Of a DNA stretch of 64,000 nucleotides, positions 34,677 through 42,807 are shown in pieces. Within the stretch, counting starts at the first letter, position 1, and each line of letters opens with the position of its first letter. Source of the stretch: an uncultured Prevotellaceae bacterium. Lineage in GTDB: Bacteria; Bacteroidota; Bacteroidia; Bacteroidales; Bacteroidaceae. The position numbers and the translations under genes are program-made. The stretch lies in the NCBI GenBank assembly GCA_902775475.1, contig CACYME010000002.1:1-64000 (forward strand). Reading direction: 5' to 3'. The notes beneath the pieces are model-generated. The model worked only from the letters and a program-made list of their open reading frames with translations. It searched no databases and had not been told where the DNA came from.

Positions 34677-35642
34677 ATGAACGAGGAAGAACTACAGCGA
34701 GAACTGGAACGACTGCAGGCTGCGGGACTGAACCCGATGGTTTGCGACATGCCGGTGCCCTACGTCGACGTGCCGGTGCTGGCGGGTCATCCCGCCGAGA
34801 CGGGCGACGCCACCAACGGCGAATACGTGATGCTGCCGCGCCAGCTGGTGGGGCGCCACCCCGTGTTCCTCATCGACGCCGAAGGTCTCTCGATGCAGAG
34901 CGCAGGCATCATGCCCGGCGACCGTCTGGAGGTGGAGATTGGCGCTCAGGTGGGCGACGGCGACACGGTGGTGGCCGAGGTGGACGGTGCCTACACGGTG
35001 AAGACGCTCTTTACCGACGATGAGGGGCTGATGTGGCTGGTGCCACAGAACGACAGCTTCGACCCCATCGCGCTGGAGGGCCGTCTGTGGCGAATCATCG
35101 GAAAGGTGACGGGCCTGCGCAAAGGCATGCCCCGTGCCTCCTATGGCGACTGTGCGAAGGCGGTGATGCGGGTGCGGGCGAAAAGGCCGACGCCCTGTGA
35201 CACGGCGACCGACGTGGCCGACCAGCCGCGCAATCTGGTGTTCAAGCAGTTCTACAAGCGGCAGCGCATCGACTTCGCCGCAGTGCGCCAGCGGATAGAG
35301 CGCGTGGTGGTGATGCAGCTGAAGCACCAATACGAGTGGTATGCCGCCTACCGTATTCTGATGGACTTGGGATTGCTCGACGAGCTGAAGCTGACGAAGT
35401 TTGCACAGCAGATGTGCGAGTGGTTCCCCGACGTGGCTATACGCTGCACTGCCGATGCACTGAGCGTGTATGCCGTGGGCCACACGAGCAAGGCGTTCAC
35501 GCTGTGGAACAGCGAGCAGTTCAGGCAGGAGAAGCGCAGAGACCAGTCGGCCTACGGCTTCAACGTGCTCTATCACCGCTGCGAGGAGCTGCGTGCCGCG
35601 CTCTTCCCCCTGCCCACCATAGAGCTGGGGCTGCCGTTTTAG
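34677..35642 (+). CDS. UmuD/LexA-like S24 autoprotease fused to unknown C-terminal domain
   Basis: A 321-aa protein from ATG 34677 (after the -7 box at 34641). Residues about 28-140 form an S24 self-cleaving domain: possible cleavage bond Ala36-Gly37 in VPVLAGHPAE, nucleophile Ser72 in EGLSMQSAGIMPGD, general base Lys109 in AYTVKTLF. The Ser-Lys spacing of 37 equals that of UmuD and LexA, and Ala36 to Ser72 equals UmuD's Cys24 to Ser60. There is no helix-turn-helix before it, so it is not a classical repressor. Residues about 165-321 (KQFYKRQRIDFAAVRQRIER, GLLDELKLTKFAQQMCEWFP) are a helical region I do not recognise. No umuC/dinB follows. A damage-responsive switch is possible. Confidence 0.8.
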   Translation: MNEEELQRELERLQAAGLNPMVCDMPVPYVDVPVLAGHPAETGDATNGEYVMLPRQLVGRHPVFLIDAEGLSMQSAGIMPGDRLEVEIGAQVGDGDTVVAEVDGAYTVKTLFTDDEGLMWLVPQNDSFDPIALEGRLWRIIGKVTGLRKGMPRASYGDCAKAVMRVRAKRPTPCDTATDVADQPRNLVFKQFYKRQRIDFAAVRQRIERVVVMQLKHQYEWYAAYRILMDLGLLDELKLTKFAQQMCEWFPDVAIRCTADALSVYAVGHTSKAFTLWNSEQFRQEKRRDQSAYGFNVLYHRCEELRAALFPLPTIELGLPF

Positions 35643-35711
35643 GGAGAAGTGGGAAGTGATAAGTGATGAGTGATGAGTGATAAGTGATGAGTGAGAAATG
35701 AGAAATGAGAA
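35643..35711. repeat. (GTGATAA/GTGATGA)n microsatellite before hutI
   Basis: A run of AGTGATAAGTGATGA-like units turning into GAGAAATGAGAAATGAGAAA, ending right at the hutI start codon. Same composition as one arm of the hairpins at 11905 and 30588, without an opposite arm. Confidence 0.75.
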
Positions 35712-37076
35712 ATGAATAGACTATTTATCAAGAATATTGGGCTGCTGGTGGTTGACAGCCAGCGGCACGAGTGCCTGCGAGGGCAGGAGATGGCGCAGGC
35801 AGAAGTGCTGAAAGACGCCTGGCTGCTGGTGGAGGACGGACGCGTGAAGGACTTTGGGGAAGGCCCCTCCTCGGGGGCCGAGACCGTCATCGATGCCCAG
35901 GGCGGTGCCGTGCTGCCCTCGTTCTGCGACTCGCACACCCATCTGGTCTATGCCGGCAGCCGCGAGGGGGAGTTCGTCGACAAGATTCGCGGACTGAGCT
36001 ATGCCGAGATTGCACGCCGTGGCGGAGGCATCCTGAACAGTGCCGACCGTCTGCACGAGCTGAGCGAAGACGAACTGTACCGACAGGCCATGCAGCGCAT
36101 CGACGAGATAATCCGCAAGGGGACGGGAGCCGTGGAAATAAAGAGCGGCTACGGTCTGAACACCGCCGACGAGCTGAAGATGCTGCGCGTCATCCGCCAC
36201 ATCCGCGAGACGGCGCCACTCTGCGTGAAGGCCACCTTCCTCGGGGCGCACGCCGTGGCACGCGGCATGACGAAGGAGCAATACGTGAGGCTGGTCGTCG
36301 ACGAGATGATTCCCGAGGTGGGTCGTCAGGGGCTGGCCGACTTCATCGACGTGTTCTGCGACGAGGGCTTCTTCACCCCCGACGACACCGCCCGCATCCT
36401 GGAGGCCGGTGCAAAGTGGGACATGCGCCCGAAAATTCACGGACAGGAACTGGCCGACTCTGGCGGTGTGGAGGTGGCCGTCAGCCATCATGCCCTCAGC
36501 GTTGACCACTTGGAGAGCATGACCGACCGGGACGTTTCTTTGTTGAGTGGTAAGAGCTTAGAGTTGAGAGACGTTACCATCGACTCCAGCCAGCAAACAC
36601 ACGACAGCCAAGCCACAACAAAGATCTATAGTCACTCAACTCTCAACTCTCAACTCTCAACAACCATCCCTACGGCGCTGCCGGGCACGTCGTTCTTCCT
36701 GAACATGCCGTTCGCACCGGGGAGAAAAATGATTGACGCCGGACTGCCACTGGCCATCGCCAGCGACTACAACCCTGGCTCAACGCCGTCGGGCGACATG
36801 AAGTTCGTGGTATCGCTGGCGTGCATCAAGATGCGGCTGCTGCCTGCCGAGGCATTCAACGCGGCCACGCTGAACACCGCTGCGGCCATGGGGCTGGGCA
36901 ACGACTACGGCTCGCTGGCCCGTGGGAAGGTGGCCAACTTCTACATCACGCGACCGCTGCCAAGCCTCGACTTTCTGCCCTACGCCTACACCACGCCGCT
37001 CATCGAGCGGGTGTTCCTGCGGGGCGAGGAGTTCCGTCCGGCTGACGGGCCAGGCGGGCCGTCTGCTGGCGATTGA
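35712..37076 (+). CDS. hutI: imidazolonepropionase
   Basis: Hydrolyses imidazolone-5-propionate to N-formimino-glutamate in histidine breakdown. The 454 aa form an amidohydrolase with metal ligands in DSHTHLVYAG and further site residues in GYGLNTADELKM, FLGAHAVARG, HGQELADSGG, SHHALSVDHLE and SDYNPGSTPSG. It is longer than the usual about 410-420 aa because some 35-40 Ser/Thr-rich residues, encoded by the inverted repeat at 36541-36672, lie between DHLE and the PGTSFFLN segment. No other hut gene is in the window. The 3' end overlaps the convergent gene by 77 bp. Confidence 0.93.
   Translation: MNRLFIKNIGLLVVDSQRHECLRGQEMAQAEVLKDAWLLVEDGRVKDFGEGPSSGAETVIDAQGGAVLPSFCDSHTHLVYAGSREGEFVDKIRGLSYAEIARRGGGILNSADRLHELSEDELYRQAMQRIDEIIRKGTGAVEIKSGYGLNTADELKMLRVIRHIRETAPLCVKATFLGAHAVARGMTKEQYVRLVVDEMIPEVGRQGLADFIDVFCDEGFFTPDDTARILEAGAKWDMRPKIHGQELADSGGVEVAVSHHALSVDHLESMTDRDVSLLSGKSLELRDVTIDSSQQTHDSQATTKIYSHSTLNSQLSTTIPTALPGTSFFLNMPFAPGRKMIDAGLPLAIASDYNPGSTPSGDMKFVVSLACIKMRLLPAEAFNAATLNTAAAMGLGNDYGSLARGKVANFYITRPLPSLDFLPYAYTTPLIERVFLRGEEFRPADGPGGPSAGD
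36541..36672. repeat. AGAGTTGAG inverted-repeat element inserted in frame in hutI
   Basis: Left arm TTGTTGAGTGGTAAGAGC followed by TTAGAGTTGAGAGA, right arm CACTCAACTCTCAACTCT repeated to CTCAACAACC. The imperfect complementary arms enclose about 60 nt. The frame is kept. Confidence 0.8.
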
Positions 37077-39030
37077 CATTCGAATAATACATGATATGGC
37101 GACGGTCTACCACGTCGCCTTTTTTGTAGTGTCGCGGCTGGTCGTCGTAGCTGGTGCAGAGCAGCGCCGTGAGCACGGAGTTGTTGTTGCGCGGCGCATC
37201 GAGCATCATCTGCTTTGCCGGACTGACCACCACGCCGAAGGCATCGTCGATGTTCACATAGCCCGGCCCATAGTGGTAGCGCCGCTGCTGGCTGGTCATC
37301 TCGTCTTCGCTGATGGCCAGCAGACCGCCCTTCTCCTTCAGGATGGTGACGTCGGCGAGTGCCCGCACTTCGTCGGTATAGACCACGGTGTTACCCTCCG
37401 TGGCGTGGATGGTAAAGCGAAGGTCGAGGGCGGAATCGTTGCACAGCAGATGGCCGTGGAGCGTCCACGTCTCACCGTCGAGCAGGAACTGCGGTTCCTC
37501 GGCCGGCGTGGCATTGATGCGGCGGCCTTCCACCTCGTACCATCCCAGCAGATTGCCCGTGTTGTGCTGCTTGAAGGGAACGATGAGATTTGAGAGCTGC
37601 GGGGCGATGTAGCCCGTATAGCTCTTCAGGCCCTCGCTCCAGCCGAAGCAGATGAACTGGTCAGGCGTCAGTCCGCGCACCACCTTCTGGCAGGGCAGCA
37701 GACGGGCCTGACTGTGGCGCTGGCGGAAGTCGTCCCAAGTGGAAGGCTTCATGTCGGCAGTGCTCCACTGGTGGTGCAACAGCCAGGTCATCATCACGCG
37801 ATGGGCCTCGACGCCCATGCGACGGGCACCGATGTCGCTGCGCAGGAGCCACGACCCGTCGGGGGTGGTCTGCTGTCGGTGGCGAATCATCTCGTAGGCC
37901 CGCTGCTCCAGCATCAGGGCGTCGGGGTCGCGCAGCAGGCAGGCCATGGTGGAGTAGCTCGTCAGCTGGTCGTAGAGGAAGAGGCTCCAGTCGTTGCCGT
38001 TGGGCATGGCCAGCTCGCCGTCGCTCAGCGCCAGCCAGTAGAGCACGCTGTCGCACACCTCGCGGCAGTTGTGGAGAAGAGCAACCGCCCCACCCCTTCC
38101 GGCAGAGCTGTTAGGGAGATTGGAGGGAGCCGTGGCTATCAGCGCCGCCTCGCCCAGCTCCTGGATGACGACGTTCTGATAGCTGGTGTGGAAGTAGTCG
38201 TGGTTCTGCAGCGTGTAGTCGGGATAGAGGTTCGGCCCATGGTAGAGGTCGCAGACGCGAAGTCCGCTGGCGGGGTCTACGACGGTGGTGTCGGTGGCAT
38301 CGGTAGGATGTGAATAGCAGTTAATGGCGAACTCCAGCATGCGCTTCCGCCATTGCGGCGCCAGCTCGTCGTTGGGGAAGAGCCCCAGCGCAGCGGCCAG
38401 CACGTCAACCTCCCAGCCGTTCTCCTCGGCCTTCGTGTCGCCCTGATAGCCCGTGGGAATCTGCCGTTCCAGTTCGTAGTTGCACTCGGCCTTCAGCAGC
38501 TGGTAGACGTAGGTGCGCTGTTGCTCGGTGAGCCGTTCCCAGAGGAACCAGGCGCTGTAGGCCACGCTCATGGCCCAGAGGGAACTTTCCCACACGTGGT
38601 CGCGCTCGCTGGTGGAGCCCCAGTAGCGACCGTCGGCACATTTCTTTAGTCGGTTGGCCTTGTGGGTGCTGTAGGCAAAGACGAGCGAGTGCATGGCCAT
38701 GCGCTCCAGGTCGGCCCAGCTGATGCCGTCGGGCAGCACCGCCTTCTGGCGCCCATACTTCGTGAGGAAGGCGCACACCATGCCCAGGTCGGCATTCGAG
38801 CGCACGCCGTCCTCGTTGCTCCGCATCGTGTTGTTCGAGCGGAAGCAGCCACAGGCCTCGCCAACGCTGTTGGGCTCCTGGCAGGGCTGGAAGTCGGCCT
38901 TCATGTAGGTGGTGAAACGGGCCAGCATCTGCAGCAGTGAGTCCTGCATCTGCTGCTCTGGCAGGAAGTCTGCGGCAGGCACACAAACGGCGGCCAGCAG
39001 CAGGAACAGTGTCAAGGTCAGTCGGTTCAT
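37000..39030 (-). CDS. secreted protein, probable alpha-helical toroid enzyme, family not recognised
   Basis: A 676-aa exported protein with signal peptide (about 1-20, ending VPAA). It is rich in Trp/Tyr/His and helix-forming segments (HVWESSLWAMSVAYSAWFLW, ENGWEVDVLAAALGLFPNDE, LYPDYTLQNHDYFHTSYQNV, QELGEAAL), the pattern of (alpha/alpha) barrel glycoside hydrolases or polysaccharide lyases. I cannot name a family. A C-terminal beta-rich part (about 440-650) would suit a lyase or heparinase-like architecture. The last about 25 residues overlap hutI tail to tail and look like run-on sequence (QQTARLARQPDGTPRPAG). Promoter at 39049-39057. Function unknown. Confidence 0.72.
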   Translation of the reverse strand: MNRLTLTLFLLLAAVCVPAADFLPEQQMQDSLLQMLARFTTYMKADFQPCQEPNSVGEACGCFRSNNTMRSNEDGVRSNADLGMVCAFLTKYGRQKAVLPDGISWADLERMAMHSLVFAYSTHKANRLKKCADGRYWGSTSERDHVWESSLWAMSVAYSAWFLWERLTEQQRTYVYQLLKAECNYELERQIPTGYQGDTKAEENGWEVDVLAAALGLFPNDELAPQWRKRMLEFAINCYSHPTDATDTTVVDPASGLRVCDLYHGPNLYPDYTLQNHDYFHTSYQNVVIQELGEAALIATAPSNLPNSSAGRGGAVALLHNCREVCDSVLYWLALSDGELAMPNGNDWSLFLYDQLTSYSTMACLLRDPDALMLEQRAYEMIRHRQQTTPDGSWLLRSDIGARRMGVEAHRVMMTWLLHHQWSTADMKPSTWDDFRQRHSQARLLPCQKVVRGLTPDQFICFGWSEGLKSYTGYIAPQLSNLIVPFKQHNTGNLLGWYEVEGRRINATPAEEPQFLLDGETWTLHGHLLCNDSALDLRFTIHATEGNTVVYTDEVRALADVTILKEKGGLLAISEDEMTSQQRRYHYGPGYVNIDDAFGVVVSPAKQMMLDAPRNNNSVLTALLCTSYDDQPRHYKKGDVVDRRHIMYYSNVNRQQTARLARQPDGTPRPAGTPAR

Positions 39031-39048
39031 TGGGTTATTGAATTTGCT

Positions 39049-39057
39049 GCAAAGATA
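39049..39057 (-). promoter_or_regulatory. -7 box, 37.0-39.0 kb secreted protein gene
   Basis: TATCTTTGC on the minus strand, 19 nt before the start codon at 39030. Confidence 0.75.
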
Positions 39058-39242
39058 GCAAAAAAATGCGTGTCGTGCAAAGATTTCAGAGCCTTTTTGT
39101 CCAGAAGCAGAAAAGGGCAGCCCGTTTGCGGAAAATCCGCCCTGTCCGTATTTTCATCTGGCGGTTGCGGATTTTTGTCCGTCCACGGCGGATTTTTCCG
39201 GCCTGCAGCATAATAAACAGCGGAAAACAGCGTTATTTAAGC

Positions 39243-40181
39243 GTGTTTAGGCGAAATCTGCTGATATTGGCCCTGTTGATTATGGCCTGTTTGAAGACCA
39301 TGGCACAGTACGACCCGTCGTTCAGTCATTACTGGACGATGCAGACGTCGTTTAACCCCGCCGCCGTGGGCAAGCAGGACAAAATCAATGTCACCGCCGC
39401 CTACAACATGTCGCTCGTGGGCTTCACCCACAATCCCAAGACGATGTACGCCTCGGCCGATATGCCCTTCTATTTCATTGGCGCCTACCATGGCGTGGGC
39501 CTGCAGTTCACGAACGACGCCATCGGCCTCTTCACAAACAATAACGTCGCCCTGCAATATGCCTACAGGCAGAAGCTCTTCGGCGGCATGCTCGCCATCG
39601 GCCTGCAGGGCAGCATGCTCAGCGAGAACTTCGACGGCTCGAAGCTCGACATCATCGACGATGGCGACGAGGCGCTCACCAAGTCGGAAATAAAGGGATC
39701 GGCCTTCGACCTGGCTGCCGGACTCTACTACCAGCACCGCTCGTGGTACGTGGGAGCCTCGGTGAAGCACCTCACTGCCCCCACCGTGGAACTGGGCGAG
39801 ACGAGCGAACAGAAGATAGACATGTCATATTATTTGACTGCTGGATGCAATATTCGGCTCAGAAATCCGTTCTTATCTATACAGCCCTCTGTGCTGGGAC
39901 GCAGCAACGGCGATGTCTATCGCGCCGACATCACGACCCGGCTGACCTACACCCACGAGCAGCGCATGATGTACGTGGGCGTGGGCTATAGCCCGCAGAA
40001 CTCGGTATCGGTGTTCCTCGGTGGATTCTTCCACGGCATCACACTGGGCTACAGCTACGAGGCATTCACCAACGGCATCAGCCTCGGCAACGGCTCCCAC
40101 GAGCTGTTCGTGGGCTACCAGACCGACGTGAACCTGTTCAAGAAAGGGCGCAACAGGCACCAGAACGTGAGAATCCTATAG
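39243..40181 (+). CDS. porP: type IX secretion PorP/SprF-family outer-membrane protein
   Basis: First gene of the T9SS operon. PorP/SprF proteins are outer-membrane barrels that link the secretion complex to the surface. The mature sequence opens AQYDPSFSHYWTMQTSFNPA, the family hallmark, and continues NPKTMYASADMPFY and YHGVGLQFTNDAIGLF. The start is uncertain: an open frame reaches back to 39066, but a signal peptide (FRRNLLILALLIMACLKTMA) begins near GTG 39243, which gives 312 aa and a normal family length. I saw no clear -7 box just upstream. gldK follows after 45 nt. Confidence 0.9.
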   Translation: MFRRNLLILALLIMACLKTMAQYDPSFSHYWTMQTSFNPAAVGKQDKINVTAAYNMSLVGFTHNPKTMYASADMPFYFIGAYHGVGLQFTNDAIGLFTNNNVALQYAYRQKLFGGMLAIGLQGSMLSENFDGSKLDIIDDGDEALTKSEIKGSAFDLAAGLYYQHRSWYVGASVKHLTAPTVELGETSEQKIDMSYYLTAGCNIRLRNPFLSIQPSVLGRSNGDVYRADITTRLTYTHEQRMMYVGVGYSPQNSVSVFLGGFFHGITLGYSYEAFTNGISLGNGSHELFVGYQTDVNLFKKGRNRHQNVRIL

Positions 40182-40226
40182 GATCCGCTCCGCGAAACTT
40201 AAATTAAATATAACACAAAATAATAT

Positions 40227-41786
40227 ATGAAACTGACGAAAGTGGCACAGACAAGGAAAAGAACTATATTACCCCCCTCCCTTGGGGAGGGGCTGGGGGT
40301 GGTTTTCCCCTCCCTTTGGAAGAGCCTGGGGGTGGGCCTCCTGCTCCTGTTCCTCACCTCCTGCTTCGGCGGTAAGGAGACGATGGCATCGGGCGGCGAG
40401 CTGACGGGCTCCAAGGGCAGCGCCTTCGCGGAGCCGGCGCCCTACGGCATGGTGCTCATCAAGCGCGGTCACCTGAAGATGGGTCTGGAGAACAAGGACT
40501 CGCTCTGGGGCCGCGAGACGCCCGTGAGGGACATCTCCGTGGAGGGCTTCTGGATGGACGACACGGAAATCACGAACTCGGAATATCGCCAGTTCGTGAG
40601 CTACGTGCGCGACAGCATCATCCGCGAGCGACTGGCCGACCCCAACTATGGCGGTGACGAGAGCTACAAGATTGAGGAAGACAAGAACGGCGACCCCATC
40701 AAGCCCTATCTGAACTGGAAGAAGGCGCTGCCGCGAAAGCCCAACGAGGACGAGCTGCGAGCCCTGGAGAGCGTCTACGTCACCAACCCCGTGACGGGCG
40801 AGAAGATGCTCGACTACAGTCAGATGAACTATCGCTACGAAATCTATGACTATACCACCGCTGCCCTGCGCCGCAACCGCGTGGACCCCGAGGAGCGCAA
40901 TCTCGACACCGACAAGTGGAACGACCAGAAGCAGGGAGGGATCTACGACGAGAAGGTGATGATTTCGAAGGATACCGCCTATATCGACGACGAGGGAAAG
41001 ATTCACCGCGAGACGCTGAACCGCGAATACACCGGGCCGTGGGACTTCCTCAACACCTACATTATTAATATATATCCCGACACGACGTGCTGGGTGAACG
41101 ACTTCCCCAACGCCGACAACGAGATGTATATGCGCAACTACTTCTCGAACGCAGCCTACAACGACTACCCCGTGGTGGGAGTGACGTGGGAGCAGGCCAA
41201 CGCCTTCTGCGCCTGGCGCACGGAGTTCCTGCTGAAGGGCCTCGGACCCGCTGCCCGCTTCGTGCAGCGCTATCGTCTGCCCACGGAGGCCGAGTGGGAA
41301 TATGCTGCTCGCGGCAAGGAGCAGAACGAGTTCCCCTGGGAGAACGAGGACGTGGCCAGCGGCAAGGGATGCTTCTTCGCCAACTTCAAGCCCGATGACG
41401 GCAACTACACCAAGGACGGCAACCTCATCACCTCGAAGGCTGGCATCTATCAGGCCAACTCGAACGGACTCTACGACATGGCTGGCAACGTGGCCGAGTG
41501 GACCAGCACCATCTACACCGAGGCTGGCGTCGACGCCATGAACGACATCAACCCGCAGCTGAAGTACAACGCTGCCAAGGAAGACCCCTACCGACTGAAG
41601 AAGAAGAGCGTGCGCGGCGGCTCGTGGAAGGACCCCGAGAGCTATATCCGCTCTGCCTGGCGCACCAGCGAGTTCCAGAACCAGCCCCGCTCCTACATCG
41701 GCTTCCGCTGCGTCCGCTCGCTGGCCAACACCACCAGCGAGAAGGCCAAGCCCGCCAAAGCCTCCACGAAGAAACAGCGCAAGTGA
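40227..41786 (+). CDS. gldK: T9SS lipoprotein GldK/PorK (SUMF1 fold)
   Basis: Outer-membrane lipoprotein that forms, with GldN, the periplasmic ring of the type IX secretion system. Of 519 aa, the first 46 form an unusual long signal peptide with lipobox LTSC (Cys46). Residues 14-38 of it are encoded by the GC-rich repeat at 40270-40336. The rest is a formylglycine-generating-enzyme (SUMF1) fold used as a structural domain: GHLKMGLENKDSLWGRETPV, YPVVGVTWEQANAFCAWR, RLPTEAEWEYAAR, NGLYDMAGNVAEWTS and RGGSWKDPESYIRSAWR. Second gene of the operon porP-gldKLMN. Confidence 0.95.
   Translation: MKLTKVAQTRKRTILPPSLGEGLGVVFPSLWKSLGVGLLLLFLTSCFGGKETMASGGELTGSKGSAFAEPAPYGMVLIKRGHLKMGLENKDSLWGRETPVRDISVEGFWMDDTEITNSEYRQFVSYVRDSIIRERLADPNYGGDESYKIEEDKNGDPIKPYLNWKKALPRKPNEDELRALESVYVTNPVTGEKMLDYSQMNYRYEIYDYTTAALRRNRVDPEERNLDTDKWNDQKQGGIYDEKVMISKDTAYIDDEGKIHRETLNREYTGPWDFLNTYIINIYPDTTCWVNDFPNADNEMYMRNYFSNAAYNDYPVVGVTWEQANAFCAWRTEFLLKGLGPAARFVQRYRLPTEAEWEYAARGKEQNEFPWENEDVASGKGCFFANFKPDDGNYTKDGNLITSKAGIYQANSNGLYDMAGNVAEWTSTIYTEAGVDAMNDINPQLKYNAAKEDPYRLKKKSVRGGSWKDPESYIRSAWRTSEFQNQPRSYIGFRCVRSLANTTSEKAKPAKASTKKQRK
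40270..40336. repeat. CCCCTCCC/GGAGGGG element inside the gldK signal-peptide region
   Basis: CCCCTCCCTTGGGGAGGGG then CTGGGGGTGG, followed by a second, degenerate unit (CCCCTCCCTTTGGAAGAGCC then TGGGGGTGG). Same family as 10173-10246. It encodes PPSLGEGLGV and FPSLWKSLGVG. Confidence 0.8.
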
Positions 41787-41794
41787 AACCCAAA

Positions 41795-41880
41795 ACAGCG
41801 AAACAACATGATAGCGAAATAGCGTTATAACGTAATAACGATATAACGTAATAACGAAAAAAGAAACAACGAAATTAAAG
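41795..41880. repeat. ATAACG microsatellite between gldK and gldL
   Basis: Units such as GTAATAACGATATAACG and AACAACGAAATT, as in the proA spacer at 9630-9694. A 100-nt gap within an otherwise tight operon. Confidence 0.6.
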
Positions 41881-41886
41881 AATCCG

Positions 41887-42807
41887 ATGACCAAATATAG
41901 CAAATTCAATCCCATCTACCGTCTGCAGAAATGGCTCGACAGCGTGCCCGGACAGACGTTCATGAACTACGCCTACAGCTGGGGCGCCTCTATCGTGATT
42001 CTGGGTGCACTCTTCAAGCTCACCCACCTGCCAGGAGCCAACTTCTGGCTGTTCCTCGGCATGGGCACAGAGGTGCTGGTGTTCTTCATCGCCGGCTTCG
42101 ACCGTCCGTTCGACAAGACCGAGGACGGCAAGGACCTGCCCACTCACGTCGTCGTCGACGGCGACGAGCCTGCAACAGAGGGCGAGGGCAGCTGCGTGAC
42201 CGTCGAAGGCGGCAACATGGGCGGCGCCACCATCGTCACAGGTGGCGGCGCTGGCATCGGCGCTGGCGGAACCATCGTGACCGGCAACGGCGGCGGTAGC
42301 GGTGGAGCCATCATCATCGGCGGCGGTGGCAGCGGCAGTGCTGCACCCGGCGAGGGCGGCGAAGGCATCGAGTTCACCGGCGAGGGCCAGCCCGCAGCAG
42401 GCGGCAACTTCGTGGGCGGCGTCATCGGTGCCGTCAACCAGCCCGAGCTGCCCGACATCGACCCAGAGGAGATGGAGGAGGCCACGCAGAACTACGTGGA
42501 GCAGCTGAAGAGCCTCACCGAGACGCTGAAGAAGGTCAGCGAGCAGAGCGAGCGCCTGACCCGCGACAGCGAGGAGATGGAGAACCTGAACCGCACGCTC
42601 ACCGGCATCTGCAAGGTCTACGAGATGCAGCTCAAGGGCGCCAGCCTGCAGATTGGCACCATCGACGAGATTACCGAGCAGACGAAGCACATGGCCGGAC
42701 AGATTGCCGAGCTGAACAAGATCTACACCCGCATGATTGAGGCCATGACCGTCAACATGCCTGCTCAACCCACCACACCTACCCAACCTACCATACCTAC
42801 ACGATAA
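41887..42807 (+). CDS. gldL: T9SS inner-membrane motor protein GldL/PorL
   Basis: With GldM forms the proton-driven inner-membrane motor that powers type IX secretion. Of 306 aa, two membrane helices (about 25-45, MNYAYSWGASIVILGALFKL, and 52-70, FWLFLGMGTEVLVFFIAGF) contain the acidic residue expected in the channel (E62). The cytoplasmic part has a Gly-rich segment of about 80 residues (100-180; runs such as TIVTGNGGGSGGAIIIGGGG) and then a coiled coil (195-265). The Gly-rich stretch is unusual for GldL. Its stop overlaps the gldM start by one base (TAATG), so the two are translationally coupled. Confidence 0.93.
   Translation: MTKYSKFNPIYRLQKWLDSVPGQTFMNYAYSWGASIVILGALFKLTHLPGANFWLFLGMGTEVLVFFIAGFDRPFDKTEDGKDLPTHVVVDGDEPATEGEGSCVTVEGGNMGGATIVTGGGAGIGAGGTIVTGNGGGSGGAIIIGGGGSGSAAPGEGGEGIEFTGEGQPAAGGNFVGGVIGAVNQPELPDIDPEEMEEATQNYVEQLKSLTETLKKVSEQSERLTRDSEEMENLNRTLTGICKVYEMQLKGASLQIGTIDEITEQTKHMAGQIAELNKIYTRMIEAMTVNMPAQPTTPTQPTIPTR

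Noticed and set aside
39066..39242. N-terminal extension of the PorP/SprF gene
   Set aside because: The extra 59 codons are basic and low-complexity, overlap GCGGATTTTTGTCCG-type repeats, and precede a good signal peptide, so they are probably not translated as part of the protein.
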